A DNA stretch of 64,000 nucleotides. Origin: Halobellus rarus. GTDB taxonomy: Archaea > Halobacteriota > Halobacteria > Halobacteriales > Haloferacaceae. Positions within the stretch are counted from its first letter, which is position 1; the number at the start of each line of letters is the position of its first letter. The notes beneath the pieces were generated by a model. The model did no database searches, had not been told where the DNA came from, and saw only the letters and a program-made list of their open reading frames with translations. The translations under genes and the position numbers were made by a program. This document shows positions 32,745-41,236 of the stretch, one piece after another. Location of the stretch: NCBI RefSeq assembly GCF_024494595.1, contig NZ_JANHDI010000004.1, positions 248,001-312,000 of the forward strand, read 5' to 3'.

Positions 32745-33586
32745 TCCCGCAGCGCCTCCTCGCGCCGGGTCTTATCGAGCGTGTCGTCCTCGATGTCGAG
32801 GGCGACGACCGCCGGCTTGTACGCGCCCGACTCGAAGAGGTCGTGATCGCCGAGCGATGATTCGACGTAGCGGGTGAACGCGCGGCGGTCGGACGGAAGG
32901 TGGCCGTAGATGACCTCCTCCTCGACGAGGTCGTAGACGGGAATCCGGGGGCTGAGGAGCGTGTTCTCGCCGACGACCGTGTTCTCGCCGACGTGGAACC
33001 CGGAGGTGACGCGACAGCCCGCGCCCAGGGAGACGCCGTCCTCGACGATCACGGGCGCGTCCTCGACGGGTTCGAGGACGCCGCCGATCAGCGTGTTCGC
33101 GCCGAGCTTGACGTTCTCGCCCAACTGGGCGCAGGAGCCGACGGTGTCGCAGGAGTCGACGAGCGTGCCGTCGCCGACGTGCGCGCCGACGTTGACGAAC
33201 GACGGCGACATCATGATGCAGTCGGCGCCGAGGTACGCGCCGCGGCGGATGGCGGTGCCGTCCGGCGTGTTGCGCGTGCCGCGGCCGCCGAGGTCGGTCG
33301 TCGACCGGAGCGGGAGGACGTCGTAGTAGGTGACGTCGCCGTACTCGCGCGGGAGCGTCTCGCGCAGGCCGAAGTTCAGCAAGATGCCGCGCTTGACCCA
33401 CTCGTTGACGACCCAGCCGTCGGGGCCGCTTTCCCCCACCTGCTCGGCCGCCCGCACGTCGCCCGTCTCGAGGGCGTCGAGGAACGCGTCGAGGGTCGAG
33501 CGCGCCGCCGACCCCGCGCTCGCGGCGGAGACGTCGTCGTCCTGGTAGCGCTGCCACAGGTCTTCTACGTCGGATTCGAGGCTCAT
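32741..33586 (-). CDS. dapD: 2,3,4,5-tetrahydropyridine-2,6-dicarboxylate N-succinyltransferase
   Basis: The 281-residue acyltransferase adds succinate from succinyl-CoA to tetrahydrodipicolinate, committing the pathway to the succinylase branch. An N-terminal helical part is followed by a left-handed beta-helix of hexapeptide repeats (YLGADCIMMSPSFVNVGAHVGDG, then VDSCDTVGSCAQLGENVKLGANT, then GCRVTSGFHVGENTVVGENT). The length fits bacterial DapD. It overlaps dapB and lysA by 4 nt each. Confidence 0.94.
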   Translation of the reverse strand: MSLESDVEDLWQRYQDDDVSAASAGSAARSTLDAFLDALETGDVRAAEQVGESGPDGWVVNEWVKRGILLNFGLRETLPREYGDVTYYDVLPLRSTTDLGGRGTRNTPDGTAIRRGAYLGADCIMMSPSFVNVGAHVGDGTLVDSCDTVGSCAQLGENVKLGANTLIGGVLEPVEDAPVIVEDGVSLGAGCRVTSGFHVGENTVVGENTLLSPRIPVYDLVEEEVIYGHLPSDRRAFTRYVESSLGDHDLFESGAYKPAVVALDIEDDTLDKTRREEALRE

Positions 33587-34437
33587 CGTGAATCAGTGTC
33601 CGTGTCGTCATCGCCGGCGTCCAAGACTTCGTCGAAATCGTACCGCCCCGGGTCGCGGCCGGCCAGCCAGACCGCGGCGTCGAGCGCGCCCGCGGCGAAG
33701 ATGCCGCGCGAACCGGCGCGGTGGGTCAGTTCGAGCACCTCCTCGTTGCCGGCGAGCAGGACCTCGTGCTCGCCGGTCACGTCGCCCGCGCGGCGGGCGT
33801 GGACGCCGATCTCGTCGCCCTCGCGCGGCTGTTCGCCGACGCGCCCGTGGACGCGTTCGGCGGTTTCAGTATTTCCTTCGTCGCTCGTGTCGCCCCCCGA
33901 TCCCCGCGCGTCGTCGATGTCGTCGAGGATCGTCAACGCGGTACCCGAGGGCGCGTCGCGCTTGCCGTTGTGGTGGGTCTCCGTCACCTCGATGTCGTAG
34001 CCGGGGAGCGCGGCGACGGCCTCGCGGACCGCCCGCCGGAGCGCGCCGACGCCCCGAGAGAAGTTCGACGCGCGCAGGAACGGCACGTCCCGGGCGACGG
34101 CGTCGAGCGTTTCCGCTCCCGCCTCGTCGTAGCCGGTGGTCCCGACGACGACGGCGACGCCGCGGTCGGCCGCCGCGCGGAGGTACTCCACGCTGGCGTC
34201 GGGGACGGTGAAGTCGACGAGGACGTCGACGGCGTGCTCGTCGAGCGCGGTTCCGAGGGCCGAGTCCTCGACGACCGCGTCCGGCGCGCCGGGCGCGTCG
34301 CCGCTCGGGACGTTCCCCGGCGTTCGACTCGCCGCGAGCACGTACCCGACGTCCCCGTGGTCGGCCGCGGCAGTGAGCAGTTCGCCGCCCATCCGACCGC
34401 TCGCGCCGGTGATCGCGACGGTGAGGTCGCCGCCCAT
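33583..34437 (-). CDS. dapB: 4-hydroxy-tetrahydrodipicolinate reductase
   Basis: The 284-residue enzyme reduces hydroxytetrahydrodipicolinate with NAD(P)H. VAITGASGRMGGELL is the nucleotide-binding loop at residues 5-19. VVGTTGYDE is near residue 98, and the catalytic motif ETHHNGKRDAPSGTAL (His and Lys) is near residue 152. The C-terminal GSRGIFAAGALDAAVWLAGRDPGRYDF is also typical. The ATG at 34437 overlaps the dapA stop by 1 nt (TGATG); a GTG at 34440 is possible. The middle insert after SGTAL (DDARGSGGDTSDEGNTET) is an acidic haloarchaeal addition. Confidence 0.94.
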   Translation of the reverse strand: MGGDLTVAITGASGRMGGELLTAAADHGDVGYVLAASRTPGNVPSGDAPGAPDAVVEDSALGTALDEHAVDVLVDFTVPDASVEYLRAAADRGVAVVVGTTGYDEAGAETLDAVARDVPFLRASNFSRGVGALRRAVREAVAALPGYDIEVTETHHNGKRDAPSGTALTILDDIDDARGSGGDTSDEGNTETAERVHGRVGEQPREGDEIGVHARRAGDVTGEHEVLLAGNEEVLELTHRAGSRGIFAAGALDAAVWLAGRDPGRYDFDEVLDAGDDDTDTDSR

Positions 34438-35354
34438 CACACCGCCTCCGTCTGCTCTCGCTGCGTGTCCTCGTCGTCGAGGTCGGCGAGGATCCGTTCG
34501 AGGTCAGCGCGGTTTTCCGGCTCTATCTCTGTCAGCGGCGGGCGGAGCGCGCCGGAGTTGTGCCCGCGGATCGCCATCGCGGCCTTCACCGGGATGGGGT
34601 TGGTCTCGACGAAGAGCTGTCGGAACAGCGGCGAGAGCTCGAAGTGGAGCTCGCGTGCGCGTTCGAGGTCGCCGTCGATCGCGGCGTCGACGAGTTCGAC
34701 GGTCCGCTCGGGTTCGACGTTGCCCGCGACGGAGATGACGCCGCGGCCGCCGAGCGAGCAGACCGGCAGCGTGAGCGCGTCGTCGCCGGAGAGCACCGCG
34801 AGATCCTCCTCGCGGGTGTATTCGATCACTTCGGAGATCTGTGCGACGTCGCCGCTTGCGGCCTTGTACGCCCGGACGTTCTCGTGGGTCGCGAGGTCCG
34901 CGACCGTCTCGGGTTCGACGTTCTGGCCCGTTCGACTCGGGACGTTGTAGACGATCTGCGGGAGGTCGACCTCGTCGGCGATCGTCCGGAAGTGTTCGTA
35001 GAGGCCCGCCTGTTCGGGCTTGTTGTAGTACGGTGAGATCAGAAGCAGCGCGTCCGCGCCGGCGTCGGCCGCGCGGCGGGAGAGGTTCAGCGCCTCGCGG
35101 GTCGAGTTCGATCCCGACCCCGCGACGACGGGGACGTCGTCGACGGCCTCGACGACCGTCTCGACGACCTCGATGTGTTCGTCGTGGGTCAGCGTCGCGC
35201 TCTCGCCGGTCGAGCCGGCCGGAACGAGTCCGGCGACGCCGGCGGCTTCGAGCCGTCGGGCGTCGGCTGCGAGCGTTTCGTGGTCGATTTCGCCATCCTG
35301 GTCGAACGGCGTGGTCATCGCGGGGAACACGCCGGTGAAGTCGATCTGTGTCAT
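34437..35354 (-). CDS. dapA: 4-hydroxy-tetrahydrodipicolinate synthase
   Basis: The 305-residue aldolase condenses pyruvate with aspartate semialdehyde, the first committed step to lysine. Features are FPAMTTPFDQDGEIDHETL, GLVPAGSTGESATLTHDEH, the LISPYYNKPEQAGLYEHFR block with the proton-relay Tyr, and the Schiff-base Lys in VRAYKAASGD near residue 162. It heads the dapA-dapB-dapD-lysA-dapF-dapE operon. No strong TATA is visible close to the ATG; a duplicated TGTAGGGTGT (35358-35367 and 35382-35391) lies in the leader or promoter zone and may have a regulatory role. Confidence 0.96.
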   Translation of the reverse strand: MTQIDFTGVFPAMTTPFDQDGEIDHETLAADARRLEAAGVAGLVPAGSTGESATLTHDEHIEVVETVVEAVDDVPVVAGSGSNSTREALNLSRRAADAGADALLLISPYYNKPEQAGLYEHFRTIADEVDLPQIVYNVPSRTGQNVEPETVADLATHENVRAYKAASGDVAQISEVIEYTREEDLAVLSGDDALTLPVCSLGGRGVISVAGNVEPERTVELVDAAIDGDLERARELHFELSPLFRQLFVETNPIPVKAAMAIRGHNSGALRPPLTEIEPENRADLERILADLDDEDTQREQTEAV

Positions 35355-35710
35355 CGTTGTAGGGTGTACTGTCGTCTACCGTGTAGGGTGTGTCGGTTGT
35401 TCGTCGCCGATCCGTGGGTTTCGACGTCGGTCGACGGTCGAACGTCGGTGCGCGCCCGGCCGGAGGCCGCCAGGGACGGGGATGCCACTCCCGCCCAGAG
35501 CGTCAGGGCGCGCGTTTTTTACTGGTGAAAAGGGAGCCACGCGTCGCTGACTGACGGGGCGAGTCCGTCGAAGTCGACGTGGCACGCGTCACACTGGGCA
35601 GTGGACGCTCCGGAATAATATACGTTTCGTCGTCGAACGCCGATGACGGCAAATCGGAGGTCCCACCGCAGGACCGGACATTCATGTACTATGACGCCCC
35701 CAGGGACAGT
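35355..35710. other. Intergenic region between divergent dapA and NYN gene
   Basis: No gene is evident. It holds a 10-bp direct repeat TGTAGGGTGT (35358-35367, 35382-35391, period 24) beside the dapA start, a T-run preceded by GCGCGCG on the plus strand near 35508-35520, and a TATA-like AATAATATA (about 35615-35623) pointing toward the NYN gene. I see no lysine riboswitch fold, but cannot exclude a structured leader. Confidence 0.5.
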
Positions 35711-36208
35711 ATGACCGAGATTCACCCGAGTCAGCGGGTGGCGATGCTCGCGGACGCACAGAACCTCTATCACACCGCCCAGAGTCTCTACTCGCGGAAC
35801 ATCGACTACTCCGCGCTCTTGGAGAAGGGCGTCGCGGGGCGGGAACTCACCCGCGCCATCGCGTACGTCGTCCGCGCGGACTCGCCCGACGAGGAGAGCT
35901 TCTTCGAGGCGCTCGCCGACATCGGCTTCGAGCCGAAGATCAAGGAGATCAAGACGTTCGGCGACGGGTCGAAGAAGGCCGACTGGGACGTCGGGATGAG
36001 CCTCGACGCCGTCACGCTCGCGAACCACGTCGACACGGTCGTCCTCTGTACGGGCGACGGCGACTTTTCCAGGCTGTGTTCGCATCTCCGACACGAGGGC
36101 GTCCGCGTCGAGGTGATGGCGTTCAAGGAATCGACCGCCGAGGAACTGATCGAGGCGACGGACGCGTTCATCGACCTCTCCGAACGCCAAGACACGTTCC
36201 TGCTCTAG
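35711..36208 (+). CDS. NYN/LabA-like PIN-fold nuclease domain protein
   Basis: The 165-residue protein has the NYN (PIN-like) domain: RVAMLADAQNLYHTAQ with the first catalytic Asp near residue 13, KKADWDVGMSLDAVTLA with the central Asp pair, and VVLCTGDGDFSRLCSHLR with the Gly-Asp-Gly-Asp motif. Such proteins are typically metal-dependent ribonucleases of unknown RNA targets. The ATG at 35711 gives the best-conserved N-terminus. Alternative in-frame ATG at 35684 adds nine residues. A TATA near 35615 would then leave a leader of roughly 60 nt. Confidence 0.87.
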   Translation: MTEIHPSQRVAMLADAQNLYHTAQSLYSRNIDYSALLEKGVAGRELTRAIAYVVRADSPDEESFFEALADIGFEPKIKEIKTFGDGSKKADWDVGMSLDAVTLANHVDTVVLCTGDGDFSRLCSHLRHEGVRVEVMAFKESTAEELIEATDAFIDLSERQDTFLL

Positions 36209-36267
36209 AAACCGTCCCGCCGACCACGACGGCTCCCCGACCGAGGGTGCGAGCCCGGGCCCCAGAC

Positions 36268-36444
36268 TCAGGCGGCGCGGGCGTCGGACCCGCCGGCTCT
36301 GAGCGCCGCGAGCGCCGTGCCGACCACGGCGACGCCGGCGATAGTTCCGGCGAGATAGCCGCTGACGCCCGCCTCGAAGAAGAGGCCGCTGCTCGCGAAG
36401 AGCAGCAGCGCACCGAACCCGACCAACCGGACGTCGACTGTCAT
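36268..36444 (-). CDS. Small membrane protein (58 aa)
   Basis: The 58-residue protein has two hydrophobic helices (LVGFGALLLFASSGLFF and GYLAGTIAGVAVVGTALAAL) joined by a short loop, with a positively charged tail. A good TATA (TATATA near 36469-36475) is centred 28 nt upstream of the ATG at 36444, which gives real support to this small gene. It lies convergent to the NYN gene and divergent from the PUA protein gene. No function can be assigned. Confidence 0.65.
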   Translation of the reverse strand: MTVDVRLVGFGALLLFASSGLFFEAGVSGYLAGTIAGVAVVGTALAALRAGGSDARAA

Positions 36445-36608
36445 ACTCGACTCGGAGAACGCGTCGGTATATATGAGTTTCCGAGTCGCGAGAGTGTGCG
36501 AACACGGCGCATAGGTCGTCGGAGGCACCCACTCGACCGCCTCGGGTGAGGGGTTGGAACGCCCCCGCGGACCGCGAACGTCTTGCCGCTCCGCGGTGAA
36601 GCGGGGTT

Positions 36609-37103
36609 ATGAGCGACGCAGACGGCGATGGGGAGACGATGCCGGAGTTGCGAACCATCGCCGACTACCAGTTCGGACCGGGCGCGGGCGAGGCGCTGTT
36701 TCCGAGCGACGACGACGAGTCGCTGACGGTGCACCGGTCGACGAGCGGTCGCCCCCGACAGATCGTCGCGACCGAGGGTCGGATCGTCTCCTACGGGACC
36801 GACGGTCGGTTTACGCTCGGCGTCGCCGGCGGCCGCCGACTGGTCGACGCCTTAGAACAGCCGACGGCCCGCGTCGTCGTCGGCGAGGAGAGCGAGCCGT
36901 TCGTCCGCGACGGCAAGAACGCCTTCGCGAAGTTCGTCCGGGAGGTCGACCCCGACGTCAGACCCGGCGACGAGGTCGCGGTCGTCCTCGACGACGACAC
37001 CGTCATCGCGGTCGGGCGCGCGGAGCTCTCGGCCGACGCGATGGCGGACTTCGAGACGGGGATGGCGGTCCACGTTCGCGACGGGGCCGACGGCGACGTG
37101 TAG
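36609..37103 (+). CDS. PUA-domain RNA-binding protein
   Basis: The 164-residue protein has an N-terminal part rich in Asp and a C-terminal PUA domain (about residues 88-160): ARVVVGEESEPFVRDGKNAFAKFV, then VRPGDEVAVVLDDDTVIAVGRAELS and MAVHVRDG. This PUA type is found in archaeosine transglycosylase partners and stand-alone archaeal RNA-binding proteins. It probably binds tRNA or rRNA. No catalytic domain is present, so it may be an accessory subunit. Confidence 0.85.
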   Translation: MSDADGDGETMPELRTIADYQFGPGAGEALFPSDDDESLTVHRSTSGRPRQIVATEGRIVSYGTDGRFTLGVAGGRRLVDALEQPTARVVVGEESEPFVRDGKNAFAKFVREVDPDVRPGDEVAVVLDDDTVIAVGRAELSADAMADFETGMAVHVRDGADGDV

Positions 37104-37121
37104 TCCGGGCGATAGCGACTC

Positions 37122-38171
37122 TCAGAGCCCGAGCGCGGTGAGGATCGGAACGCCGCTGGCGAGCGCGCCGACGAGGTAGCCGCCGATCGCGCCGCCGTTC
37201 AGGAGCGGGAGCCCGGCGTGAGCGCGTCCCTTCAGGACCATCCAGAGGAGGACGAACAGGCCGGCGAACGTCCCGAGCATCGCCGTCAGCGCGGGGAACG
37301 TCAGCGCCGGGAGCCACCCGATTCCGAGCGAGGGCGTCAGCGACGCCGGGAGGAAGAACGCCGCGCTGGCGATCATCACCGTCGGCATCACGGCGTCGCC
37401 GAGGCCGATGAAGAACGCGTCGCGGACGTCGTCGGCGTCTTCGACAGGGTCATCATCGACGTCGGCCGCAACGTCACCACCGCCCGCGACGTCGCGGTCG
37501 TCGCCGTCATCGCCCGCGACGTCCACGTGATCGTCGCCGCCCGCGGCGTCCGCGTCGTCGTCGCCGCCCGCCTCTGCCACCGTTTCAGCGGCGTCGGTGT
37601 CACGAAGGGAGTACGACAGCGTCGTGGGCACGACGAGCACCACCGGGAGTTTCAGATCCATCACGCCGGAGGCCAGATCGAGCATGTGTTCGGTGCCGTA
37701 GACGCTGATCGCGTCGTAGACGGCAAGCACCGAGAGGAGCAGGATGGCGGGCAAGAGCCCGAAGCTGATTCCGAACAGCCCCGCGGCCCCCGCGCCCATC
37801 AGGACGCCCGCGGCGTCGATGACGTACCACTCGGGGTGAACCACGAGCAGCGCCGCCAGGAGGACCGACGCGCCGATCGCCGCGAGCGGCGGGAGCAGGA
37901 CGGAGAAGACGTACCACGCGATCGAGGCGGCCGCGAGGACGACGAACGCGCGGACGACCCAGTCGAGGTCGAACTTGAACGCCGCGAGCATCGCCGCCGT
38001 CGCGACGAGGATCGCGACGATGTAGACGAGGCTGTTCGTGGGATCGGACGGGTCCTCGACGGTCTGATAGCCCGACTCGTAGAACGTCGGCACGAGCGCC
38101 AGCGCGCCGAGTTGGACGAGGAGGAACAACAGCGCGGCGAACCCGACGCCGGCGGCGACGCGTCTTCGCAT
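37122..38171 (-). CDS. Presenilin-family intramembrane aspartyl protease (PSH)
   Basis: The 349-residue membrane protein has nine predicted spans in two blocks. The catalytic aspartates are Asp153 in AVYDAISVYGT and Asp259 in FFIGLGDAVMP, the YD and GxGD motifs of presenilins and signal peptide peptidases. The PAL motif position reads AGLPLLNGGAIGG near residue 322, a variant of the usual PALP. Between the blocks is a roughly 55-residue Asp/Gly/Ala linker (residues about 192-248) of low complexity. It should cleave membrane-embedded peptides, perhaps signal-peptide remnants. It stands alone, convergent with the PUA gene. Confidence 0.9.
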   Translation of the reverse strand: MRRRVAAGVGFAALLFLLVQLGALALVPTFYESGYQTVEDPSDPTNSLVYIVAILVATAAMLAAFKFDLDWVVRAFVVLAAASIAWYVFSVLLPPLAAIGASVLLAALLVVHPEWYVIDAAGVLMGAGAAGLFGISFGLLPAILLLSVLAVYDAISVYGTEHMLDLASGVMDLKLPVVLVVPTTLSYSLRDTDAAETVAEAGGDDDADAAGGDDHVDVAGDDGDDRDVAGGGDVAADVDDDPVEDADDVRDAFFIGLGDAVMPTVMIASAAFFLPASLTPSLGIGWLPALTFPALTAMLGTFAGLFVLLWMVLKGRAHAGLPLLNGGAIGGYLVGALASGVPILTALGL

Positions 38172-38299
38172 ACGCCAGCGTTGCGACCGACCCACTATGG
38201 GGATTGTGTTTCGGGCTGCCGGCGGTCGGTCACGAACGTCGACCGCTCGCGACGGCCACGCCCGAAACATCCGTTAGGCGGCTCCCCGTACGCGGTGGT

Positions 38300-39241
38300 A
38301 TGCGCCTCGATACGCTCGGCGTCGACCGCTCCGTCTCGGTGTTGTTCCCACCGGAGGTACTCCTCGAAACGCTGGGGGACCTCCCGGTCGAGACGGTCCT
38401 GATCGACGGCGACTCGAACACGGACTCGAATACGACAGAGCGCTGTGACGGCGTCGTCACGTTCGAGTACCGACCGTCCCTCCTCGACGCCTCGTGGGTG
38501 CACTCCGTGCAGGCCGGCGTCGATCGGTTCCCGCAGGAGCGGTTCCGCGAGGCGAACGTGCGCCTCACGAACAGCACCGGCCTCCACGGCGACGCGATCG
38601 GCGAGACCGTCGCGGGGTATATGCTCGCGTTCGCCCGCCGCCTGCACACGCACGTCGCGAACCAACGGGAGAAACGCTGGTCGCGGCCGGAGTGGGACGA
38701 ACCCTGGACGATCGCCGGAGAGCGGGCGTGCGTCGTCGGTCTCGGGAGCCTCGGACGCGGCGTCGTCGACCGCGCGACCGGACTCGGCCTGGACGTCGAC
38801 GGCGTCAGACGGACGCCCGTTCCCGAGCCGGGTGTCCATCGGATGTACACGCCCGACGCCCTCGAAACGGCGATTTCCGACGCGCGGTTCGTCGTGCTCA
38901 CGGTCCCGCTCACGCCGGAGACGGAGGGGATGGTCGACGCCGACGTCTTCGCGGCGATGCGCGAGGACGCGTACCTAATCAACGTCGCGCGTGGCCCCGT
39001 CGTCGACCAGCGGGCGCTCGTCCGGGCGCTGGAAGACGGCGGGATCGCGGGTGCGGCGCTCGACGTGTTCGAGACCGAACCCCTCCCGGAGTCCTCGCCG
39101 CTCTGGGAGATGGACGAGGTAATCGTCACGCCCCACGCCGGATCGGCAACCCGGCAGTACGGCGACCACGTCGCCTCGATCGTCGCCGAGAGCGTCCGGC
39201 GTATCCGCGCCGGCGAGGATCCGGTCAACCGCGTCTGCTGA
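38300..39241 (+). CDS. D-isomer-specific 2-hydroxyacid dehydrogenase
   Basis: The 313-residue protein is a second member of the family seen at 1292-2302, with only modest similarity. The Rossmann loop GLGSLG is at residues 147-152, with catalytic Arg in INVARGPVVD (near 230), Glu in FETEPLPESSP (near 260) and His in TPHAGSAT (near 283). The N-terminal substrate domain is short and starts MRLDTLGVDRSVSVLFPPEVL. A TATA-like CGTTAGG lies 26 nt upstream. It is not near other metabolism genes, so substrate cannot be suggested. Confidence 0.88.
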   Translation: MRLDTLGVDRSVSVLFPPEVLLETLGDLPVETVLIDGDSNTDSNTTERCDGVVTFEYRPSLLDASWVHSVQAGVDRFPQERFREANVRLTNSTGLHGDAIGETVAGYMLAFARRLHTHVANQREKRWSRPEWDEPWTIAGERACVVGLGSLGRGVVDRATGLGLDVDGVRRTPVPEPGVHRMYTPDALETAISDARFVVLTVPLTPETEGMVDADVFAAMREDAYLINVARGPVVDQRALVRALEDGGIAGAALDVFETEPLPESSPLWEMDEVIVTPHAGSATRQYGDHVASIVAESVRRIRAGEDPVNRVC

Positions 39242-39315
39242 GGGCTCCGCTCGCTGGCGTCCGTTGCGGTCGAAAAGAAATCCACCGCGCGTCCGGCGAA
39301 GTCGAGCGCTCTTCG

Positions 39316-39543
39316 TTACCGCGCGTAGAGCCGTTTCCCGACGAGGGACGCCGGCCGAACGTCGCCCGCGGGCGTGACGGCGACGTAGGGACGGGAAACC
39401 GGCCCGAAGACGTCGACGACGCGGCCGACCGCCGACAGCGACTCGTCGACGGCCTGCGCGCCGATGTCGGGGTGGTCGGCGTCGTCACAGCGGACGATGA
39501 GGAGGTTCTGCGCCGTTCGCGAGACGGTTCCGAGGCGCTGCAT
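39316..39543 (-). CDS. gar1: H/ACA ribonucleoprotein component Gar1
   Basis: The 75-residue beta-barrel protein matches archaeal Gar1: RLGTVSRTAQNLLIVRC, GAQAVDESLSAVGRVVDVFGPVSRPYVAV and LVGKRLYAR. It regulates Cbf5 in H/ACA-guided pseudouridylation. It starts 2 nt after the srp19 stop and belongs to the srp19-gar1 operon, a pairing of RNP proteins seen in many haloarchaea. Confidence 0.9.
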   Translation of the reverse strand: MQRLGTVSRTAQNLLIVRCDDADHPDIGAQAVDESLSAVGRVVDVFGPVSRPYVAVTPAGDVRPASLVGKRLYAR

Positions 39544-39545
39544 CG

Positions 39546-39827
39546 TCAGTCCCGGAGGATCCCGACGTAGGCGGCGACCGCCTGCACGAGGTCGTTCTTC
39601 GTCGAGTCCTCAGCGCCCTTCACGAGCACGCGACCGCGGGCGTCCCACTCGCGGGGATGCGTCACGTCGCGTTCGATCACGGCGTCGTAGCCGATCTGCT
39701 GGACGGCCTGCGCGATCTCGTCGACCGTCGGCTCCTCGACGGCGTCGTCGAGCGGGACCCGACGGCCGTCCTCGCGGGAGACCGACGCGTCGAGGTAGCG
39801 CGGCCAGATGACGTTCTCGACAGCCAT
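39546..39827 (-). CDS. srp19: Signal recognition particle protein SRP19
   Basis: The 93-residue protein binds helices 6 and 8 of SRP RNA and promotes SRP54 binding. Features are the N-terminal [20 protein letters not shown], and a C-terminal [21 protein letters not shown] with the basic/glycine loop. A TATA-like CGTATTAC lies about 27 nt upstream of the ATG. The SRP RNA it would bind is encoded about 20 kb away in this window (59628-59938). Confidence 0.94.
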   Translation of the reverse strand: MAVENVIWPRYLDASVSREDGRRVPLDDAVEEPTVDEIAQAVQQIGYDAVIERDVTHPREWDARGRVLVKGAEDSTKNDLVQAVAAYVGILRD

Positions 39828-39957
39828 AGTCCAACGACCGCGACGCGCCCGTAATACGGTTGTGGTCCCGCCCGCGACCGGCCGACCCGCACAGGAGTAG
39901 AGCGATCGCCACCGCCCGAGTCGACATTCTTTATCCGCCCGCCCGCGACCATCGCGT

Positions 39958-41142
39958 ATGGACCCGGACCTTTCGCCGCTCGACGACTACCTCGACGAGG
40001 CGGGCCTAGACGGCTACCTCGTCGACGCCGACAGTTCGGACTCGACCCAGCGATACCTCTCGGGCTTCGACGCGCCGGACCCGTTCGTGACGCTCTACAC
40101 GCCCGAGACGACCGCGCTTCTCGTCTCCGCGTTGGAGTACGGCCGCGCGAACAGACAGAGCCGCGCGGACGAGGTGTCGCGACTGGCAGACTACGACTAC
40201 CGGTCGCTGGCCGGAGAACACGGTCCCAAGGCGGCGAAGGCCCGCGTCGTCGCGGCGTGGCTCGACGACCGGGGCGTCGACGACGTGGCGACGCCGGAGC
40301 GCTTCCCGCTCGGCCCCGCGGACCGACTCCGCGAGCGGGACGTCTCCGTCGCGCACGAAACCGAGGACGTCGTGACAGAAGTGCGCGCGCGGAAGACCGA
40401 CGAGGAGATCGAGCACATTCGCGCGGCACAGCGCGCCAACGAGGCCGCGATGGACGCCGCGGCCGACCTGCTTCGTGACGCCGAGATCAGCGGGCAGGAT
40501 GGGAAACGGGTGCTCGCCGTCGACGGCGACGCCCTGACCAGCGAGCGCGTCCGCGAGGAGATCGAGGTCACGCTGCTCCGTCACGGCTGCGCGCTCGACG
40601 AGACGATCGTCGCCTGCGGAGCCGACGCCGCCGACCCCCACGACCGGGGGAGCGGGCCGCTCAGGCCCGACGAGCCGATCATCGTCGACATCTTCCCGCG
40701 CTCGAAGGAGACCAAGTACCACGCGGACATGACGCGGACCTTCGTGAAGGGCGAGCCGACGGACACCCTCCGCGAGTGGTTCGACCTGACCCACGAGGCG
40801 CTCGCCGCCGCGCGCGACGCCATCGAACCGGGCGTGACCGGCGCGGCCGTCCACGATATCGTCTGTGATGTCTACGAAGACGCCGGCCTCCCGACCCTCC
40901 GCTCGGACCCGAAGAGCGAGACCGGGTTCATCCACTCGACCGGCCACGGAGTCGGACTCGACGTCCACGAACTACCGCGGCTGTCCCCCGACGGCGACGA
41001 ACTGCGACCGGGCCACGTCGTCACGGTCGAACCGGGGCTGTACGACCCGGAGGTCGGCGGCGTGCGCATCGAGGACCTGGTGGTCGTCACCGAAGGCGGC
41101 TCGGAGAACCTGACCCGACAACCGATCGAACTGCAGATCTGA
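39958..41142 (+). CDS. M24-family aminopeptidase (Xaa-Pro dipeptidase-like)
   Basis: The 394-residue protein has an N-terminal creatinase-like domain (about 1-150) and a C-terminal pita-bread domain. All metal ligands are present: Asp in [10 protein letters not shown], Asp in YHADMTRTF, His in [15 protein letters not shown], Glu in [12 protein letters not shown] and Glu in VRIEDLVVV. It would cut Xaa-Pro peptides with Mn/Co ions. A TATA (CTTTATCC, about 39929-39936) is centred 26 nt upstream of the ATG. The divergent gene is srp19. Confidence 0.92.
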   Translation: MDPDLSPLDDYLDEAGLDGYLVDADSSDSTQRYLSGFDAPDPFVTLYTPETTALLVSALEYGRANRQSRADEVSRLADYDYRSLAGEHGPKAAKARVVAAWLDDRGVDDVATPERFPLGPADRLRERDVSVAHETEDVVTEVRARKTDEEIEHIRAAQRANEAAMDAAADLLRDAEISGQDGKRVLAVDGDALTSERVREEIEVTLLRHGCALDETIVACGADAADPHDRGSGPLRPDEPIIVDIFPRSKETKYHADMTRTFVKGEPTDTLREWFDLTHEALAAARDAIEPGVTGAAVHDIVCDVYEDAGLPTLRSDPKSETGFIHSTGHGVGLDVHELPRLSPDGDELRPGHVVTVEPGLYDPEVGGVRIEDLVVVTEGGSENLTRQPIELQI

Positions 41143-41236
41143 CCGCGATTAAGCCGTGCTTAGCGCGAAGCGGGCCGAGAAACAGTATGCCGGTCGCGGT
41201 CCGCGGACGGCAGTCGCCGGGAGAGCGGCTGCCGCC

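Noticed and set aside
35355-35710. Lysine riboswitch upstream of dapA
   Set aside because: No lysine-riboswitch core pattern is recognised, and archaeal examples are not known to me. Only short direct repeats are visible.
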